Positions 8,247-18,572 are shown, counted from the stretch's first letter. The stretch is DNA of 64,000 nucleotides from Streptomyces coffeae (GCF_016741875.1 NZ_JAERRF010000005.1:1-64000); one strand, 5' to 3'. Made by a program: numbers and translations. The notes: generated by a model from the letters alone, not told the origin.

Positions 8247-11200
8247 GTGCGTTATGCCATCCTCGGCACCACCCAGGCCCACCGCGACGACGGCACCCCC
8301 GTCGAGCTCGGAGGCGCTCGGCTGCGCGCGCTGCTGACCGCGCTTGCGCTGAGGCCCGGGCGGCTGTGCACCACCGGGGCCCTCATCGCGGACATCTGGG
8401 GCGCCGACCCGCCCGCCGACGAGCACGGCGCGCTCCAGGCTCTCGTCGGACGGCTGCGTCGCGCGCTGGGCAAGGAGGCCGTGGATTCCGCGCCGGGCGG
8501 CTACCGGCTGGGCGCCGACCCCGACGACATCGATCTGCACCGTTTCGAGCGGCTCGCGGAGCAGGGCGCCCGCGCCCTCGCCGACGGCGCCCCGGAGCGG
8601 GCCGCCGACCTCCTCGGTACGGCCCTGGCGCTGTGGCGCGGGCCCGCCCTCGTGGATCTGCCGGGCGGCGCGGCGGCGGCCACCCGCGCCGAGGCCCGCC
8701 GCCTGGACGCGCGCCGCGTCCGGTTCGCCGCCGACCTCGCCCTCGGCCGGGCCGCCCAGGCCCTTCCGGCGCTCACCGAACTCTGCGATGCGCACCGGCT
8801 GGACGAGCCCCTGCATGCCCTGCGCATCCGCGCCCTGCGCGACACGGGCCGTCCGGCGGAGGCGCTCGCCGCGTACGAGACGATCCGCGCCGAGATCGCC
8901 ACCCGCCTGGGCGCCGACCCCGGCCCCGAACTCCGCGCCCTCCACGCGGCCTTGCTGACCCCGGAACCGGCCCCGGCCGCGTCCGGGCCCGCCGCCGGTC
9001 CGTCGGCGTCGCCGCCGTCCGCCGTGCCGGGCTCGGGCTCCACGGCTTCGCTGGGCGCTCCCGAGGCGGCGGCCACGCCTGCTCCGGTCGTGGCCGCCGA
9101 TTCCGCGGCCCCTGTGGTTCCAGCGGCTCCGGCGGTCCCGGAGCCGGGTCCGAGCCACGCGGCCCCGGGCGCCCCGCCTCACCCGGTGAGTCCACCCGGG
9201 GGCGGGAACCTCCGGGCTCGGCTCACCAGCTTCGTCGGGCGGGAGGCCGATCTGGAGGGGTTGCGCGGGGACCTCGCCCGGCATCGGCTGGTGACCCTGC
9301 TCGGGCCCGGCGGGGCCGGGAAGACACGGCTGTCGCAGGAGGCCGCCGAGGCGGTCGGCCCCGTCTGGCCGGATGGGGTCTGGCTGGCCGAACTGGCGCC
9401 CGTCGACGACCCGGAGACGGTGCCGGAGACGGTGCTCACCGCGCTCGGCGGGCGCGAGACCGTCATCCGCGGCACCGCGGCGGAGGGGCTGCGTGCCGCC
9501 GCCGACCCCGGGACCCACGATCCGCTCACCCGGCTCGTGGAGCACTGTGAACCCCGTCGCATGCTGATCGTGCTCGACAACTGCGAACACCTCGTCGAGG
9601 CCGCGGCCCGGCTCGCCGATACGCTGCTCGCCTGCTGCCCCGGCGTAACCGTCCTGGCCACCAGCCGCGAGCCGCTCGCCGTGCCCGGAGAACTGGTCCG
9701 GCCCGTCGAACCGCTGCCGGACCCGGTCGCGCTGCGGCTGCTCCAGGACCGGGGCGCGGCGGCGCGGCAGGGCTTCCGTACGGAGGACGACCCGGGCGCC
9801 TGCGCCGAGATCTGCCGACGTCTCGACGGACTGCCCCTGGCCATCGAACTGGCCGCCGCCCGGCTGCGGTTGCTCAACCCCCGGCAGCTGGCCGACCGCC
9901 TCGACGACCGGTTCCGGCTGCTGACGAGCGGCAGCAGAACCGTGTTGCCCCGCCAGCAGACGCTGCGTGCCGTCGTCGACTGGTCCTGGGACCTGCTCGA
10001 CACCCGTGAACGCACCGTCCTGCGCCGTCTGTCGGTCTTCGCGGGCGGCTGCGACCTCCCGGCCGCCGAAGCGGTCTGCGCGGATACGGAATCCCGGGCC
10101 CCCGCGGACGCCGATGCCGGCGCCGTCGATTCCCGGGACGTGGCCGCTCTGCTCGGGTCACTTGTCGACAAATCTCTTGTGGTGGCCGCACCCGGGGCGA
10201 CCGGGGAGATGCGCTACCGGCTGCTGGAGACCGTCGCCGAGTACGCGGGGGAGCGGCTCGACGAGGCGGGGGAGCGGGCCGCGGTCGAGCGGCGCCACCT
10301 CGTGGCGTACCGGGAACTGGCCCGTACCGTCGACCCGTTGCTGCGCGGTCCGGCCCAACGCGACTGGCTGGACCGGCTGGAGAGCGAGCACGAGAATCTG
10401 CGCACCGCGCTGCGCCGTGCCGTCGCCGCCCGCGACGAGCAGGAGGCGCTGTGCCTGGTGCTCTCCCTCGGCTGGTTCTGGAATCTGCGCGGCCATCGCG
10501 CGGACGCCCGCCACTGGGCCACGGCCGCCGCGGAGCTCGGCCCGAACCCGTTCGCCCCGCCGGTGACCCCCGCCCCGCCGCTGCACATCAGCTGTATCGA
10601 CGCCCCGCCGCCGATGACGCCGGAGCTGCTGGACGAAGCACGCCGCGGCGTGCGGCTGTTCGCGCTGGCCAACATCGAGGGCGACCTCCAGTCCATCGCG
10701 AACGAGGCCGGCCAACGCGAGCTGGAGGGCATCGCCGCCGCCTACCGGGCGGGGCTGCCGCAGACCTGCCGGCTCCCGGGTGTCTTCTGGTTCTTCGCGG
10801 TGATCATCAAGGGGGATTTCGGCCTGCTGCGGGGGATGGCCGACGAAACCGTGCGCACCTGCCGGGAGTTGGGCTACATCTGGGAGCTGGCCTTCATTCT
10901 CCAGCTGCGCTCCAAACTGCTCAATGAGCGCAGCGGCTGGTACCAGGGCGCGACCCGCGACGCCGACGAGAGCCTGGAGATCTTCCTCCGGCTCGGTGAC
11001 GCCTGGGGCGCGGCCGAGGCGCTGTCCGGCCGCGGCGAGGCGCGGGAGCAGCGGGGCGAGGGCGCGGCCGCCGCCGAGGACTACCGCGCGGCGATCCGCT
11101 GTGCCCAGGACCTCGGAGCCCATGAGCAGGTGGTGCTGCTCCGGTCCCGGCTGGCCGGGGTGTTCGTGGAGTTCGGGGAAGAGGAGGAGGCCGCCGAGGG

Positions 11201-11765
11201 CGAGCGGATGCTCCGTGAGGTGGTCGACCGGGGCCCGCAGGCGGGCGCCGAGGCCCTGTCGTACGCCCGGATGCATCTGGCCCTGCGCTACGGCAGCACG
11301 GGCCGGATCGCGGAGGCGCGCGCTCAGCTGGGCGCGCTGCACACGGAGTTCGAGGTGCGGGCGCTGCAACTGTTCCAGGGCATCGCGGAGGGGATGCTGG
11401 CCTGGCTGGACCTGACGGAGCGGCGGCCGTGCGACGCCCTGGAGAGGGTGCGCACCGCGCTGACGAAGACGACGGACCGGATGACCGAGCTGATCGCGCC
11501 GTTCATCCCGGTGACCCTACTGCTGACCGGGGCCGAGGCGCTGGGTGAACTCGGCGGCGCGGAGCGGGTCGGCACCGCGGCGCGGCTGCTGGGGGCGTAC
11601 GACGAGCTGCGCAGCCCCCAGGGGTACCGGCGCACCACCATCGAGCGTGCGAGTCGGGAGCGCACCGAGACCGTGGTGCGGACCGCGCTCGGGGACGCGG
11701 CGTACAAACGGGCGTACGGCGAGGGCGCCGGCCTCACGCTGGAGGAGGCCATCGCCCTGGTCTGA
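8247..11765 (+). CDS. SARP/AfsR-type regulator with NB-ARC ATPase and TPR region, 1172 aa
   Basis: A large transcriptional activator of the AfsR/SARP type. Residues about 1-75 form the OmpR-like winged helix; 85-235 is the bacterial transcriptional activation domain (from DLHRFERLAEQGARAL to LGADPGPELRALHAALL). A Pro/Ala-rich linker (about 240-325) leads to an NB-ARC-like ATPase with Walker A GPGGAGKT near residue 353 and LIVLDNCEH near 440. The C-terminal 500 residues are helical repeats of TPR type. Such proteins activate secondary-metabolite or export genes. The downstream DrrAB-type exporter is convergent, so it is not an obvious operon partner. The start is GTG 8247, with only a weak ribosome-binding site. 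Confidence 0.85.
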   Translation: MRYAILGTTQAHRDDGTPVELGGARLRALLTALALRPGRLCTTGALIADIWGADPPADEHGALQALVGRLRRALGKEAVDSAPGGYRLGADPDDIDLHRFERLAEQGARALADGAPERAADLLGTALALWRGPALVDLPGGAAAATRAEARRLDARRVRFAADLALGRAAQALPALTELCDAHRLDEPLHALRIRALRDTGRPAEALAAYETIRAEIATRLGADPGPELRALHAALLTPEPAPAASGPAAGPSASPPSAVPGSGSTASLGAPEAAATPAPVVAADSAAPVVPAAPAVPEPGPSHAAPGAPPHPVSPPGGGNLRARLTSFVGREADLEGLRGDLARHRLVTLLGPGGAGKTRLSQEAAEAVGPVWPDGVWLAELAPVDDPETVPETVLTALGGRETVIRGTAAEGLRAAADPGTHDPLTRLVEHCEPRRMLIVLDNCEHLVEAAARLADTLLACCPGVTVLATSREPLAVPGELVRPVEPLPDPVALRLLQDRGAAARQGFRTEDDPGACAEICRRLDGLPLAIELAAARLRLLNPRQLADRLDDRFRLLTSGSRTVLPRQQTLRAVVDWSWDLLDTRERTVLRRLSVFAGGCDLPAAEAVCADTESRAPADADAGAVDSRDVAALLGSLVDKSLVVAAPGATGEMRYRLLETVAEYAGERLDEAGERAAVERRHLVAYRELARTVDPLLRGPAQRDWLDRLESEHENLRTALRRAVAARDEQEALCLVLSLGWFWNLRGHRADARHWATAAAELGPNPFAPPVTPAPPLHISCIDAPPPMTPELLDEARRGVRLFALANIEGDLQSIANEAGQRELEGIAAAYRAGLPQTCRLPGVFWFFAVIIKGDFGLLRGMADETVRTCRELGYIWELAFILQLRSKLLNERSGWYQGATRDADESLEIFLRLGDAWGAAEALSGRGEAREQRGEGAAAAEDYRAAIRCAQDLGAHEQVVLLRSRLAGVFVEFGEEEEAAEGERMLREVVDRGPQAGAEALSYARMHLALRYGSTGRIAEARAQLGALHTEFEVRALQLFQGIAEGMLAWLDLTERRPCDALERVRTALTKTTDRMTELIAPFIPVTLLLTGAEALGELGGAERVGTAARLLGAYDELRSPQGYRRTTIERASRERTETVVRTALGDAAYKRAYGEGAGLTLEEAIALV

Positions 11766-11804
11766 GCCCCGGCCCGGACCGCGTGGGCGACGACCGGGCC
11801 CAGT

Positions 11805-11865
11805 GCCTCGACCGCCGGCCAGGTGCGCTGCCCCCTGTGCGGCACACATGATCGGCGGTCGAGGC
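11805..11865. terminator. Hairpin between convergent genes
   Basis: GCCTCGACCGCCG (11805-11817) and CGGCGGTCGAGGC (11853-11865) form a perfect 13-bp stem, with GTGC/GCAC nested in the 35-nt loop. It lies between the convergent regulator and ABC permease genes and probably serves both. Confidence 0.6.
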
Positions 11866-11882
11866 CCTGGGACGTACTGCCC

Positions 11883-12710
11883 TCAGCTGGTCTTGTTGCG
11901 GAACTTGGCCACCGCGAGCGGAGCCGTGAGCACGGTGATGCCCACCGCCCACGCCAGACAGACCGTCACCGGATGCGCGATCGCGCCATCGCCGCTGGTC
12001 AGCGCCCGCGCGGCATCGGCGAGCTGGGAGAGCGGGTTGTAGTCGGTGAAGGACTGGAGCCAGCCGGGCATGGTTTTGGTCGGCGCGAAGATGGACGAGC
12101 CGAACTGGAGCGGCATGATCACCAGCATCCCTATGCCCTGAACGGCCTGGGGGGTCTTCATGGACAGTCCGAGCAGCATGAAGATCCAGGTCAGCGAGGA
12201 GCCGAAGAGCAGCCCCAGCGCCACCGCGGCGATCAGCTCCAGCGGCCCGGTCTTGAGATCGAAGCCCATGAGGAAGCCCATGGCCAGCAGGATCAGGGTG
12301 GACACCAGCATCCGGCCGGTCTCCACGATCAGCTTGGCGATCAGCACCGAGGAGCGGGCTATCGGCATCGTCCGGAACCGGTCCATGACTCCCTTCTGGA
12401 AGTCGTCGTTGACACCGGTGCCGACCGACATCGCGATGTTCAGACCGCCCATCGCCATCATCCCGGGGATGAAGTAGTTGATGTAGGCGCCCCGGTTGCC
12501 CGCCGCCACCGCGCCGCCGAAGACGTACACGAACAGCAGCGAGAAGATGATGGGCATCAGCACGGCGTCGAACATCGACTCCGGGTCCTGCTTGATCTGG
12601 AGGGCGTTGCGGCGCACCAGCGCGCCGATGTGCCGCAGATTGGCCCGCAGGCCGATCCGGCCCTCGCCGGGGAGCGCCTTGGCGGGCGCGGTCATCGTTG
12701 CCGCGCTCAT
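11883..12710 (-). CDS. ABC-2 type permease, DrrB-like exporter subunit, 275 aa
   Basis: Membrane subunit of a drug- or lipid-type exporter. Six hydrophobic segments are visible (for example AVLMPIIFSLLFVYVFGGAV, and repeated VLIAKLIVETGRMLVS and LGLLFGSSLTWIFMLLGLSM). The ABC-2 signature region is present around KGVMDRFRTMPIARSSVL. The start ATG at 12710 overlaps the stop of the ATPase gene by 4 bp (ATGA), so the two subunits are coupled. It resembles daunorubicin-resistance DrrB and its many Streptomyces relatives; the exported compound is unknown. Confidence 0.88.
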   Translation of the reverse strand: MSAATMTAPAKALPGEGRIGLRANLRHIGALVRRNALQIKQDPESMFDAVLMPIIFSLLFVYVFGGAVAAGNRGAYINYFIPGMMAMGGLNIAMSVGTGVNDDFQKGVMDRFRTMPIARSSVLIAKLIVETGRMLVSTLILLAMGFLMGFDLKTGPLELIAAVALGLLFGSSLTWIFMLLGLSMKTPQAVQGIGMLVIMPLQFGSSIFAPTKTMPGWLQSFTDYNPLSQLADAARALTSGDGAIAHPVTVCLAWAVGITVLTAPLAVAKFRNKTS

Positions 12711-13732
12711 GCGGCGACCTCCTCAACAGCGTCGATCGTCGTGGCCTCGTCCTCGAGGACGGAGGTCTTCTGGCCGGTGATGGCGAGGAACACCTCGTCG
12801 AGGCTGGGCAGATGGGTGTCGATCCCGGCGATGGTGAAGCCGCGTTCACCGAGCAGACCGATCACCGCGGTGAGCTGCTCATCGCTGATGATGGGGACGT
12901 TGACCAGCCCCTCCGTGGTGTCCGCGGTGGCGCTGCCCACGCCGTCGAGCCCGGCCTGCGCGATGGCGCCGACCATGCGGTGCAGCTCCTGGGGATCGGA
13001 CGGGCGGATCTGCAGGGTGCGCCCGCCGACCTTGGCCTTGAGCTCGTTGACCCGGCCCTCGGCGATGACCTTGCCGCGGTCGATGACCGTCAGGTCGTGC
13101 GCGAGCTGCTCGGCCTCCTCCATGTACTGGGTGGTGAGCAGCACGGTGGAGCCGTCGGCGACCATCCGCCTGACCTCGTCCCACACCTCGTTGCGGGTGC
13201 GGGGGTCCAGACCGGTGGTCGGCTCGTCCAGATAGAGCACCGCGGGGTGGCCGATCATGGACGCGGCCAGGTCGAGCCTCCGGCGCATACCGCCGGAGTA
13301 GGTGCGGGCGGCCCGCTTGGCGGCCTCGGTCAGGGAGAACCGCTCCAGCATCTCGTCCGCGCGGCGGCGGGCGTCCTTGCGGGACAGATCGAGCAGCCGC
13401 CCGATCATGTAGAGGTTCTCCCAGCCGGACAGCTTCTCGTCCACCGACGCGTACTGCCCGGTCAGCCCGATGGTGCGGCGCAGCTGACGGGGCTGTTTCA
13501 CCACGTCGTAGCCGGCCACCATGGCGGTCCCGGCGTCCGGCACCAGCAGGGTGGACAGACAGCGGACGAGGGTGGTCTTCCCGGCTCCGTTCGGGCCGAG
13601 TACACCGAGGACAGTGCCCTCCGGGACCTCCAGGTCGACGCCGTCGACCGCCTTGGTGTCGCCGAAGTGCTTGACCAGCCCCCGTACTTCGACGGCATTG
13701 CCGCCTCTGATCGTGTGTTCCTGTCGCTTCAT
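12707..13732 (-). CDS. ABC transporter ATPase, DrrA-like, 341 aa
   Basis: Nucleotide-binding subunit of the exporter. Walker A is GPNGAGKTT, the signature is [12 protein letters not shown], Walker B runs into [10 protein letters not shown], and the switch His follows in [19 protein letters not shown]-terminal regulatory extension of about 100 residues, typical of DrrA proteins, follows the ATPase core. I chose the ATG at 13730-13732 ([11 protein letters not shown]) since the upstream open frame is compositionally unlike coding. It is coupled to the permease by a 4-bp overlap. A 13-bp hairpin lies just upstream at 13779-13814. Confidence 0.9.
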   Translation of the reverse strand: MKRQEHTIRGGNAVEVRGLVKHFGDTKAVDGVDLEVPEGTVLGVLGPNGAGKTTLVRCLSTLLVPDAGTAMVAGYDVVKQPRQLRRTIGLTGQYASVDEKLSGWENLYMIGRLLDLSRKDARRRADEMLERFSLTEAAKRAARTYSGGMRRRLDLAASMIGHPAVLYLDEPTTGLDPRTRNEVWDEVRRMVADGSTVLLTTQYMEEAEQLAHDLTVIDRGKVIAEGRVNELKAKVGGRTLQIRPSDPQELHRMVGAIAQAGLDGVGSATADTTEGLVNVPIISDEQLTAVIGLLGERGFTIAGIDTHLPSLDEVFLAITGQKTSVLEDEATTIDAVEEVAA

Positions 13733-13778
13733 GCCCCCACCATCGCAGCGGCCACCGACAGAACACCGACAGACGGCA

Positions 13779-13814
13779 GACAGCCCGCCGACGGGGGAAG
13801 ATCGGCGGGCTGTC
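13779..13814 (-). terminator. Terminator hairpin after panB
   Basis: GACAGCCCGCCGA (13779-13791) pairs perfectly with TCGGCGGGCTGTC (13802-13814), a 13-bp stem with a 10-nt loop. It lies 45 bp past the panB stop on the minus strand and just before the exporter operon. Confidence 0.65.
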
Positions 13815-13859
13815 GGTGTACCGCGGTGGCTCACCCGGGCCGGTCGCGGCCCTGTGGAC

Positions 13860-14750
13860 CTAGCGGAAGGAGTGCTCCGCGGCCGGGTACGCCCCGCCGA
13901 CCACGTCCTCCGCGAAGGCCCGTGCGGCGTCGCCGAGGCTCTGGCGCAGCTGGGCGTACTGCTTGACGAAGCGCGGCACCCGGCCCTCGGTCATCCCCGC
14001 CATATCGGTCCACACCAGGACCTGGGCGTCGCAGTCGGGGCCCGCGCCGATACCGACGGTGGGGATGTGCAGCGAGCGGGTCACCTCGGCGGCCAGTTCG
14101 GCCGGGACCAGCTCCAGGACGACCGCGAAGGCGCCCGCGTCCTGCACCGCCTTGGCGTCCCGCAGCAGCTGCTGGGCGGCCTCCTCACCGCGCCCCTGGA
14201 CGGGGTAGCCGCCGAAGGCGTTGACGGACTGCGGGGTGAGGCCGACATGGGCCATCACCGGGATCCCCGCCTGGACCAGCAGCTCGATCTGGTGGGCGGA
14301 GCGCTCACCGCCCTCCAGCTTCACCGCGCCGACCCCGGCGTCCTTGATCAGCCGGGTGGCGTTGCGCAGTGCTTGGACGGGGCCCTCCTGGTACGACCCG
14401 AAGGGCAGGTCGCCGACGATCAGTGCGCGCCGGGTGCCCCGTACGACGGCGGCGGAGAGCAGGGTCATCTCGTCCATCGTGACGGGCACGGTGGACTCGT
14501 AGCCGAGGTGGCAGTTGCCCATCGAGTCGCCGACCAGCATGACCGGGATGCCCGCCTGGTCGAAGACGGAGGCGGTCATCGCGTCGTAGGCGGTGAGCAT
14601 GGGCCACTTCTCGCCGCGCTCCTTGGCGGCGGAGATGTCACGGACGGTGATGCGGCGGGATCCGGTCCCTCCGTACAGCGCCTTGGAGGCGGCTGCCGGA
14701 CCGTTTCCACCGCTGCCGGACTGCTTCTGCGCAGGACTGACGTGCGTCAT
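13860..14750 (-). CDS. panB: 3-methyl-2-oxobutanoate hydroxymethyltransferase, 296 aa
   Basis: First enzyme of the pantothenate branch of coenzyme A synthesis: it adds a hydroxymethyl group from methylene-tetrahydrofolate to alpha-ketoisovalerate, giving ketopantoate. It is a cytosolic TIM-barrel enzyme. Landmarks are [16 protein letters not shown], the metal-binding [31 protein letters not shown] and [15 protein letters not shown]. Length is normal, with a 30-residue Ser/Gly-rich N-terminal extension. The gene stands alone with a terminator after it. Its start region faces the MFS promoter across 258 bp. Confidence 0.95.
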   Translation of the reverse strand: MTHVSPAQKQSGSGGNGPAAASKALYGGTGSRRITVRDISAAKERGEKWPMLTAYDAMTASVFDQAGIPVMLVGDSMGNCHLGYESTVPVTMDEMTLLSAAVVRGTRRALIVGDLPFGSYQEGPVQALRNATRLIKDAGVGAVKLEGGERSAHQIELLVQAGIPVMAHVGLTPQSVNAFGGYPVQGRGEEAAQQLLRDAKAVQDAGAFAVVLELVPAELAAEVTRSLHIPTVGIGAGPDCDAQVLVWTDMAGMTEGRVPRFVKQYAQLRQSLGDAARAFAEDVVGGAYPAAEHSFR

Positions 14751-14965
14751 TGCGACGGCTCCTGTTCGTCATCTCGAGGCGCCCTGACGGCGTCCCCGGA
14801 CCACCCCCATGCTGGCACGGCTCCGAGCGAGGGGAAAGTGGGTCCGGGAGGTGCGGGCGGTGGCCTTGGCCACCCTTGTCCCGGCCGTTCCCCCGGCCTG
14901 CCGCAACCCTTCCGGTACCCCTCTGGCACCCCCTTCGTTGGCCAAAGCATCGCAAAGAGTTTTCA

Positions 14966-14984
14966 ATACGAGACGGTTCCGTAT
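14966..14984 (+). promoter_or_regulatory. TetR-type operator before the MFS/TetR pair
   Basis: An interrupted palindrome with outer arms ATACG and CGTAT; 13 of 19 positions are symmetric. It ends 24 bp before the MFS start at 15009. TetR repressors paired with MFS exporters typically bind sites of this shape, and the TetR gene is directly downstream of the exporter. Confidence 0.5.
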
Positions 14985-15008
14985 CGCAATGCTCCTAGCC
15001 TGAGCCGC

Positions 15009-16631
15009 ATGGCACGTTCTCCCCGCACCCAGGGCGCCCCCGACGGGCCCGGCGTCCCCGAGGCGATCCACCGCAGACGCTGGGCGATCCTCGTCGTCCT
15101 GATGTTCAGCGTCCTGGTCGTCGTCCTCGACAACTCCATACTCAACGTGGCGATGAAGACCATCGCCACGCCCGAACCCACCGGCCTCGGCGCCACCCAG
15201 TCCGAGCTGGAGTGGGCGATCAACTCCTACACCCTGGTCTTCGCCGGGCTGCTGTTCACCGCCGGTCTCCTCGGCGACCGGATGGGCCGTAAGAAGGTGC
15301 TGCTCGGCGGCATGGCGGTGTTCGGCATCGGCTCGGTGCTCGCCGCCTTCTCCGGCTCGCCCGGTGAGCTCATCGGCTTCCGCGCGCTGATGGGCCTGGG
15401 TGCCGCCTTCGTGATGCCCGCCACCCTCGCCATCCTGGTGAACGTCTTCGAGCGCGAGGAGCAGGCCAAGGCGATCGGCATCTGGGTCGCCGCGGTCGGC
15501 CTCGCCATCGCCATCGGGCCGATCACCGGCGGACTGCTGCTCGAGCACTTCTGGTGGGGCTCGGTCTTCTTCGTCAATGTCCCCATCGTCGTCGTCGGGC
15601 TCATCGCGATGGTGCTGCTGGTGCCCGATTCCAAGGACCCCAGCCCCGGCCGGCTGGACCCGCTGGGCGTGGTGCTCTCCGTCATCGGCCTGGTCCTGCT
15701 GGTCTACGGCATCATCAAGGGCGGCCAGCTCGCCGACTTCACCGATGCGCAGGTGCTGGGCACGATCGGCGGCGGCCTCGCCGTGCTCACCGTGTTTGTG
15801 CTGCACGAGAAGCGCATCGACCATCCGTCCATCGACGTCGGCTACTTCCGCAAGCCCGCTTTCTCGGCCGCCATCGCCGCCATCGCCCTGGTCTTCTTCG
15901 CCCTCATGGGCGTCACCTTCTTCATGGTCTTCTACATCCAGAGCGTGCGCGGCCACAGCGCCCTGGAGGCCGGGCTGCTGATCCTGCCGCTGGCCATCGC
16001 CCAGCTGCTCTTCGCGCCCCGCGCCCGGCTGGTCGTCGAGCGGTTCGGCGCCCGCGCGGTGTGCACCGGCGGCATGCTGCTGGTGGCCGCCGCCATGACC
16101 GGGTTCCTGCTGCTGGACGTGGACAGCCCGATGTGGATCCTCGAGGTGCTGTTCTTCGCCCAGGGCGCCGGAATGGCGCACATCATGCCGCCGGTCACCA
16201 CCTCGATCATGCAGACGCTGCCCCGCGAGAAGGCCGGTTCCGGCTCGGCGCTCAACAACACCTTCCGGCAGGTGGGCGGTGCGCTCGGGGTCGCCGTGCT
16301 CGGCTCGGTGCTCTCCACCACCTACCGCGAGGGCGTCCAGGACACGCTGGACGCCGTACCCGGGCTGCCGGACTCCGTACGGCACTCCGCGGGCGAATCC
16401 GTCGAGGCCACCCTCGGCCTCGCCGAGCGGCTGGGCCCCAAGGGGCAGGCGCTGATCGGCCCGGCCCAGGACTCCTTCGTGCACGCCATGCACATCACCG
16501 CGCTCGGCTCGGCCGCCGTCGCCCTGTTCGGCGCGCTGGTCGTACTAGCCTTTCTGCCCGGTAAGGACAGCGGCGACCAGGTGCCCGGGGGTGGTCGGCC
16601 GCGGGAACGGGCGGAGGCGGGGGCAACCTGA
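15009..16631 (+). CDS. MFS drug exporter, DHA2 (14-helix) family, 540 aa
   Basis: Proton-driven efflux pump. The N-terminal half has motif D1 ([17 protein letters not shown]), motif A ([11 protein letters not shown]) and motif C ([23 protein letters not shown]), which mark an antiporter of the DHA2 drug-exporter group. About 14 helices fit the length. The C-terminus is a short Gly/Arg/Glu tail. I took the ATG at 15009 because the protein aligns with the family from there and the operator lies just upstream. The stop overlaps the TetR start (TGATG), giving a self-regulated exporter/repressor unit. The substrate is unknown. Confidence 0.92.
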   Translation: MARSPRTQGAPDGPGVPEAIHRRRWAILVVLMFSVLVVVLDNSILNVAMKTIATPEPTGLGATQSELEWAINSYTLVFAGLLFTAGLLGDRMGRKKVLLGGMAVFGIGSVLAAFSGSPGELIGFRALMGLGAAFVMPATLAILVNVFEREEQAKAIGIWVAAVGLAIAIGPITGGLLLEHFWWGSVFFVNVPIVVVGLIAMVLLVPDSKDPSPGRLDPLGVVLSVIGLVLLVYGIIKGGQLADFTDAQVLGTIGGGLAVLTVFVLHEKRIDHPSIDVGYFRKPAFSAAIAAIALVFFALMGVTFFMVFYIQSVRGHSALEAGLLILPLAIAQLLFAPRARLVVERFGARAVCTGGMLLVAAAMTGFLLLDVDSPMWILEVLFFAQGAGMAHIMPPVTTSIMQTLPREKAGSGSALNNTFRQVGGALGVAVLGSVLSTTYREGVQDTLDAVPGLPDSVRHSAGESVEATLGLAERLGPKGQALIGPAQDSFVHAMHITALGSAAVALFGALVVLAFLPGKDSGDQVPGGGRPRERAEAGAT

Positions 16632-17275
16632 TGAGCGATGTGGCCGATATGACGGATATGGGCGATCGGACCGATCTCGGCTGTGCCGCCGCCAAGGTCC
16701 GCGGGCGGCCGCGCAGCCCCGCCGCCGACGCCGCGATCATCGAGGCCGCGCTGCGGCTGCTGGAGGAGGGCGCCACGGTCGACGGGCTGTCCATCGAGCG
16801 GATCGCGCGCGAGGCGGGCGTCGGCAAGGCCACCGTCTACCGCCGCTGGCCCGGCAAGGACGCCCTGATGCTCGAGGTGCTGCGGTCCCTGGAGGAGTCC
16901 GGTCCGGAACCGGCCGGGATCTCGGTCCGCGACGACATCGTCACCGTCCTCGAGTTCATGCGGCGACGCGGACTGGCCAAGCGCAACTCCGCCCTGCTGC
17001 GCAGTGTTGTCACCCAGATGCACGCCAACCGCGAGCTGTGGCGGGCCTACGAGGAGAACGTCATCGCGGCCCGGCGCGCTTCGCTGTACGAGGTGCTGCG
17101 GCGCGGTGTCGAGCGCGGTGAGATCCGCGGCGACGTGGATCTGGAGCTGCTGGGTGAGTTGTTCACCGGCCCGATGCTGACGCGCGCCATCCTGCACGAG
17201 TGGCGGGAGCTGCCGGAGGGCCTGGCTGAGCGGATCGTGGACACGGTCCTGGAAGGAGTGTCCCCGCGCGGGTAA
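16631..17275 (+). CDS. TetR-family repressor, 214 aa
   Basis: The N-terminal helix-turn-helix (AALRLLEEGATVDGLSIERIAREAGVGKATVYRRWPGKDALM, read as separate helices from about residue 37) is classic TetR. The C-terminal ligand domain (about 90-205) is variable, as in the family. It is translated right after the exporter with a 1-bp overlap, so it is very likely the repressor of this pair, relieved by an exported compound. Its last codons and stop lie in the first copy of a 31-bp tandem repeat. Confidence 0.9.
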   Translation: MSDVADMTDMGDRTDLGCAAAKVRGRPRSPAADAAIIEAALRLLEEGATVDGLSIERIAREAGVGKATVYRRWPGKDALMLEVLRSLEESGPEPAGISVRDDIVTVLEFMRRRGLAKRNSALLRSVVTQMHANRELWRAYEENVIAARRASLYEVLRRGVERGEIRGDVDLELLGELFTGPMLTRAILHEWRELPEGLAERIVDTVLEGVSPRG

Positions 17276-17346
17276 CCGCGGGTGAGGAGTGTCCCCGCGC
17301 GGGTAACCGGGAGTGAGGAGTGTCCCCGCGCGGGTGGCCGGGAGGG
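17254..17346 (+). repeat. Three tandem 31-bp GC-rich repeats
   Basis: Copies start at 17254, 17285 and 17316, each beginning AGGAGTGTCCCCGCGCGGGT. The first copy encodes the end of the TetR protein (VSPRG and stop); the other two are non-coding. Each contains CCCGCGCGGG, a self-complementary segment that could form a small hairpin. Confidence 0.8.
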
Positions 17347-17546
17347 TGACGGCACGCGCGGGGGCCTTCGCGGCATATGTGTGCCTGTTGTGTCACAACA
17401 GGCCCTCTGACAACCGGACTCGGAACCCCCGCTCGTTCTCCACGCGTCCTCGACACGGGAACTCCCGATGACCACGTCGGGGAAAGCCCTGGTCATCGCC
17501 TATGGTCTTGCCCTAGGCGCGCAGTTGAGGCAGTGAGGGACAGCGA

Positions 17547-18572
17547 ATGGCGCAGGCGTACACACAGGAGACGGGCCAGTCCGGGGGCGACCCTCAGCAC
17601 TCCGGCTCCAGGGTCGCCCTTCTGCTCGACCGGCTCCGCAATGACCGCGGGATCTGGCGGCGCGGGCTGGTACTCGCGGGGATCGCCGTGCTGCTCGCGC
17701 TGGTGATGATCTTCCACGCGGAGATCCCCAACGACGTCGGCAACCTCGGCAGCCTGCTGGAGACCTTCCTGCCCTGGCTCGGTCTGCTCATCCCGGTACT
17801 GCTGGTGCTGGGGCTGGTCCGGCGGTCGGCCAGCGCCGTCCTCGCGCTGGTGCTGCCGGTCGCCGTCTGGCTGGACCTCTTCGGCGGGCTGATGTTCTTC
17901 GACAAGGCGGGCCACGGCGGCGATCTGTCCGTCGTCACCCACAACGTCAACGCGGACAACCGCGATCCGCAGGGCACCGCCGACACCCTGCGCACCTCGG
18001 GCGCGGATGTGGTGGCACTGGAGGAGCTCACCGGTGACGCGGTGCCGGTCTACCAACGGGCGCTGAAGAACACCTACCCGTACCACGCGGTGCGCGGCAC
18101 GGTCGGCGTCTGGAGCAAGTACCGGCTGTCCGGCACCGAGCCGGTGGACATCAAGCTGGGCTGGACCCGGGCGCTGCGCACCACCGTTGCCGCGCCCCAG
18201 GGTGACGTCGGTGTGTATGTGGCCCATCTCCCCTCGGTGCGGGTGCGGTTCAACGCGGGCTTCACCGCGGGGCAGCGCGACGCCAGCGCCGCGGCGCTGG
18301 GCAAGGCCATCGAGAACGAGCGGCTGGACCGGGTGGTGCTGCTCGGCGATCTGAACGGCACGATGAACGACCGGGCGCTGGCCCCCGTCACCTCCCAGAT
18401 GCGCTCCGCGCAGGGGGCCGCCGGTGACGGCTTCGGCTTCAGCTGGCCCGCCTCGTTCCCGATGGCGCGGATCGACCAGATCATGGTGCGCGGTCTTGAC
18501 CCGGTCGGGGCGTCGACGATGAAGAAGACCGGGAGCGACCATCTGCCGGTGTCGGCCTCGCTCGACTTCTGA
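17547..18572 (+). CDS. Membrane-anchored endonuclease/exonuclease/phosphatase-family protein, 341 aa
   Basis: The N-terminal 45 residues are cytoplasmic. Three helices follow (LVLAGIAVLLALVMIF, LLETFLPWLGLLIPVLLVLG and SAVLALVLPVAVWLDLFGGL), and then an extracellular catalytic domain of the EEP fold. Catalytic landmarks are VVTHNVNADN, ALEEL (metal-binding Glu), LLGDLNGT (Asp-Asn) and GSDHLPV (Asp-His). These enzymes cleave phosphodiesters in nucleic acids, sphingomyelin or inositol lipids; the substrate here cannot be told. The gene is monocistronic, with a 270-bp upstream gap that includes the tandem repeats. Confidence 0.85.
   Translation: MAQAYTQETGQSGGDPQHSGSRVALLLDRLRNDRGIWRRGLVLAGIAVLLALVMIFHAEIPNDVGNLGSLLETFLPWLGLLIPVLLVLGLVRRSASAVLALVLPVAVWLDLFGGLMFFDKAGHGGDLSVVTHNVNADNRDPQGTADTLRTSGADVVALEELTGDAVPVYQRALKNTYPYHAVRGTVGVWSKYRLSGTEPVDIKLGWTRALRTTVAAPQGDVGVYVAHLPSVRVRFNAGFTAGQRDASAAALGKAIENERLDRVVLLGDLNGTMNDRALAPVTSQMRSAQGAAGDGFGFSWPASFPMARIDQIMVRGLDPVGASTMKKTGSDHLPVSASLDF

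Noticed and set aside
13521..15008. Long in-frame N-terminal extension of the MFS exporter
   Set aside because: It runs antisense through the exporter ATPase and panB; the protein family begins at 15009, next to the operator.
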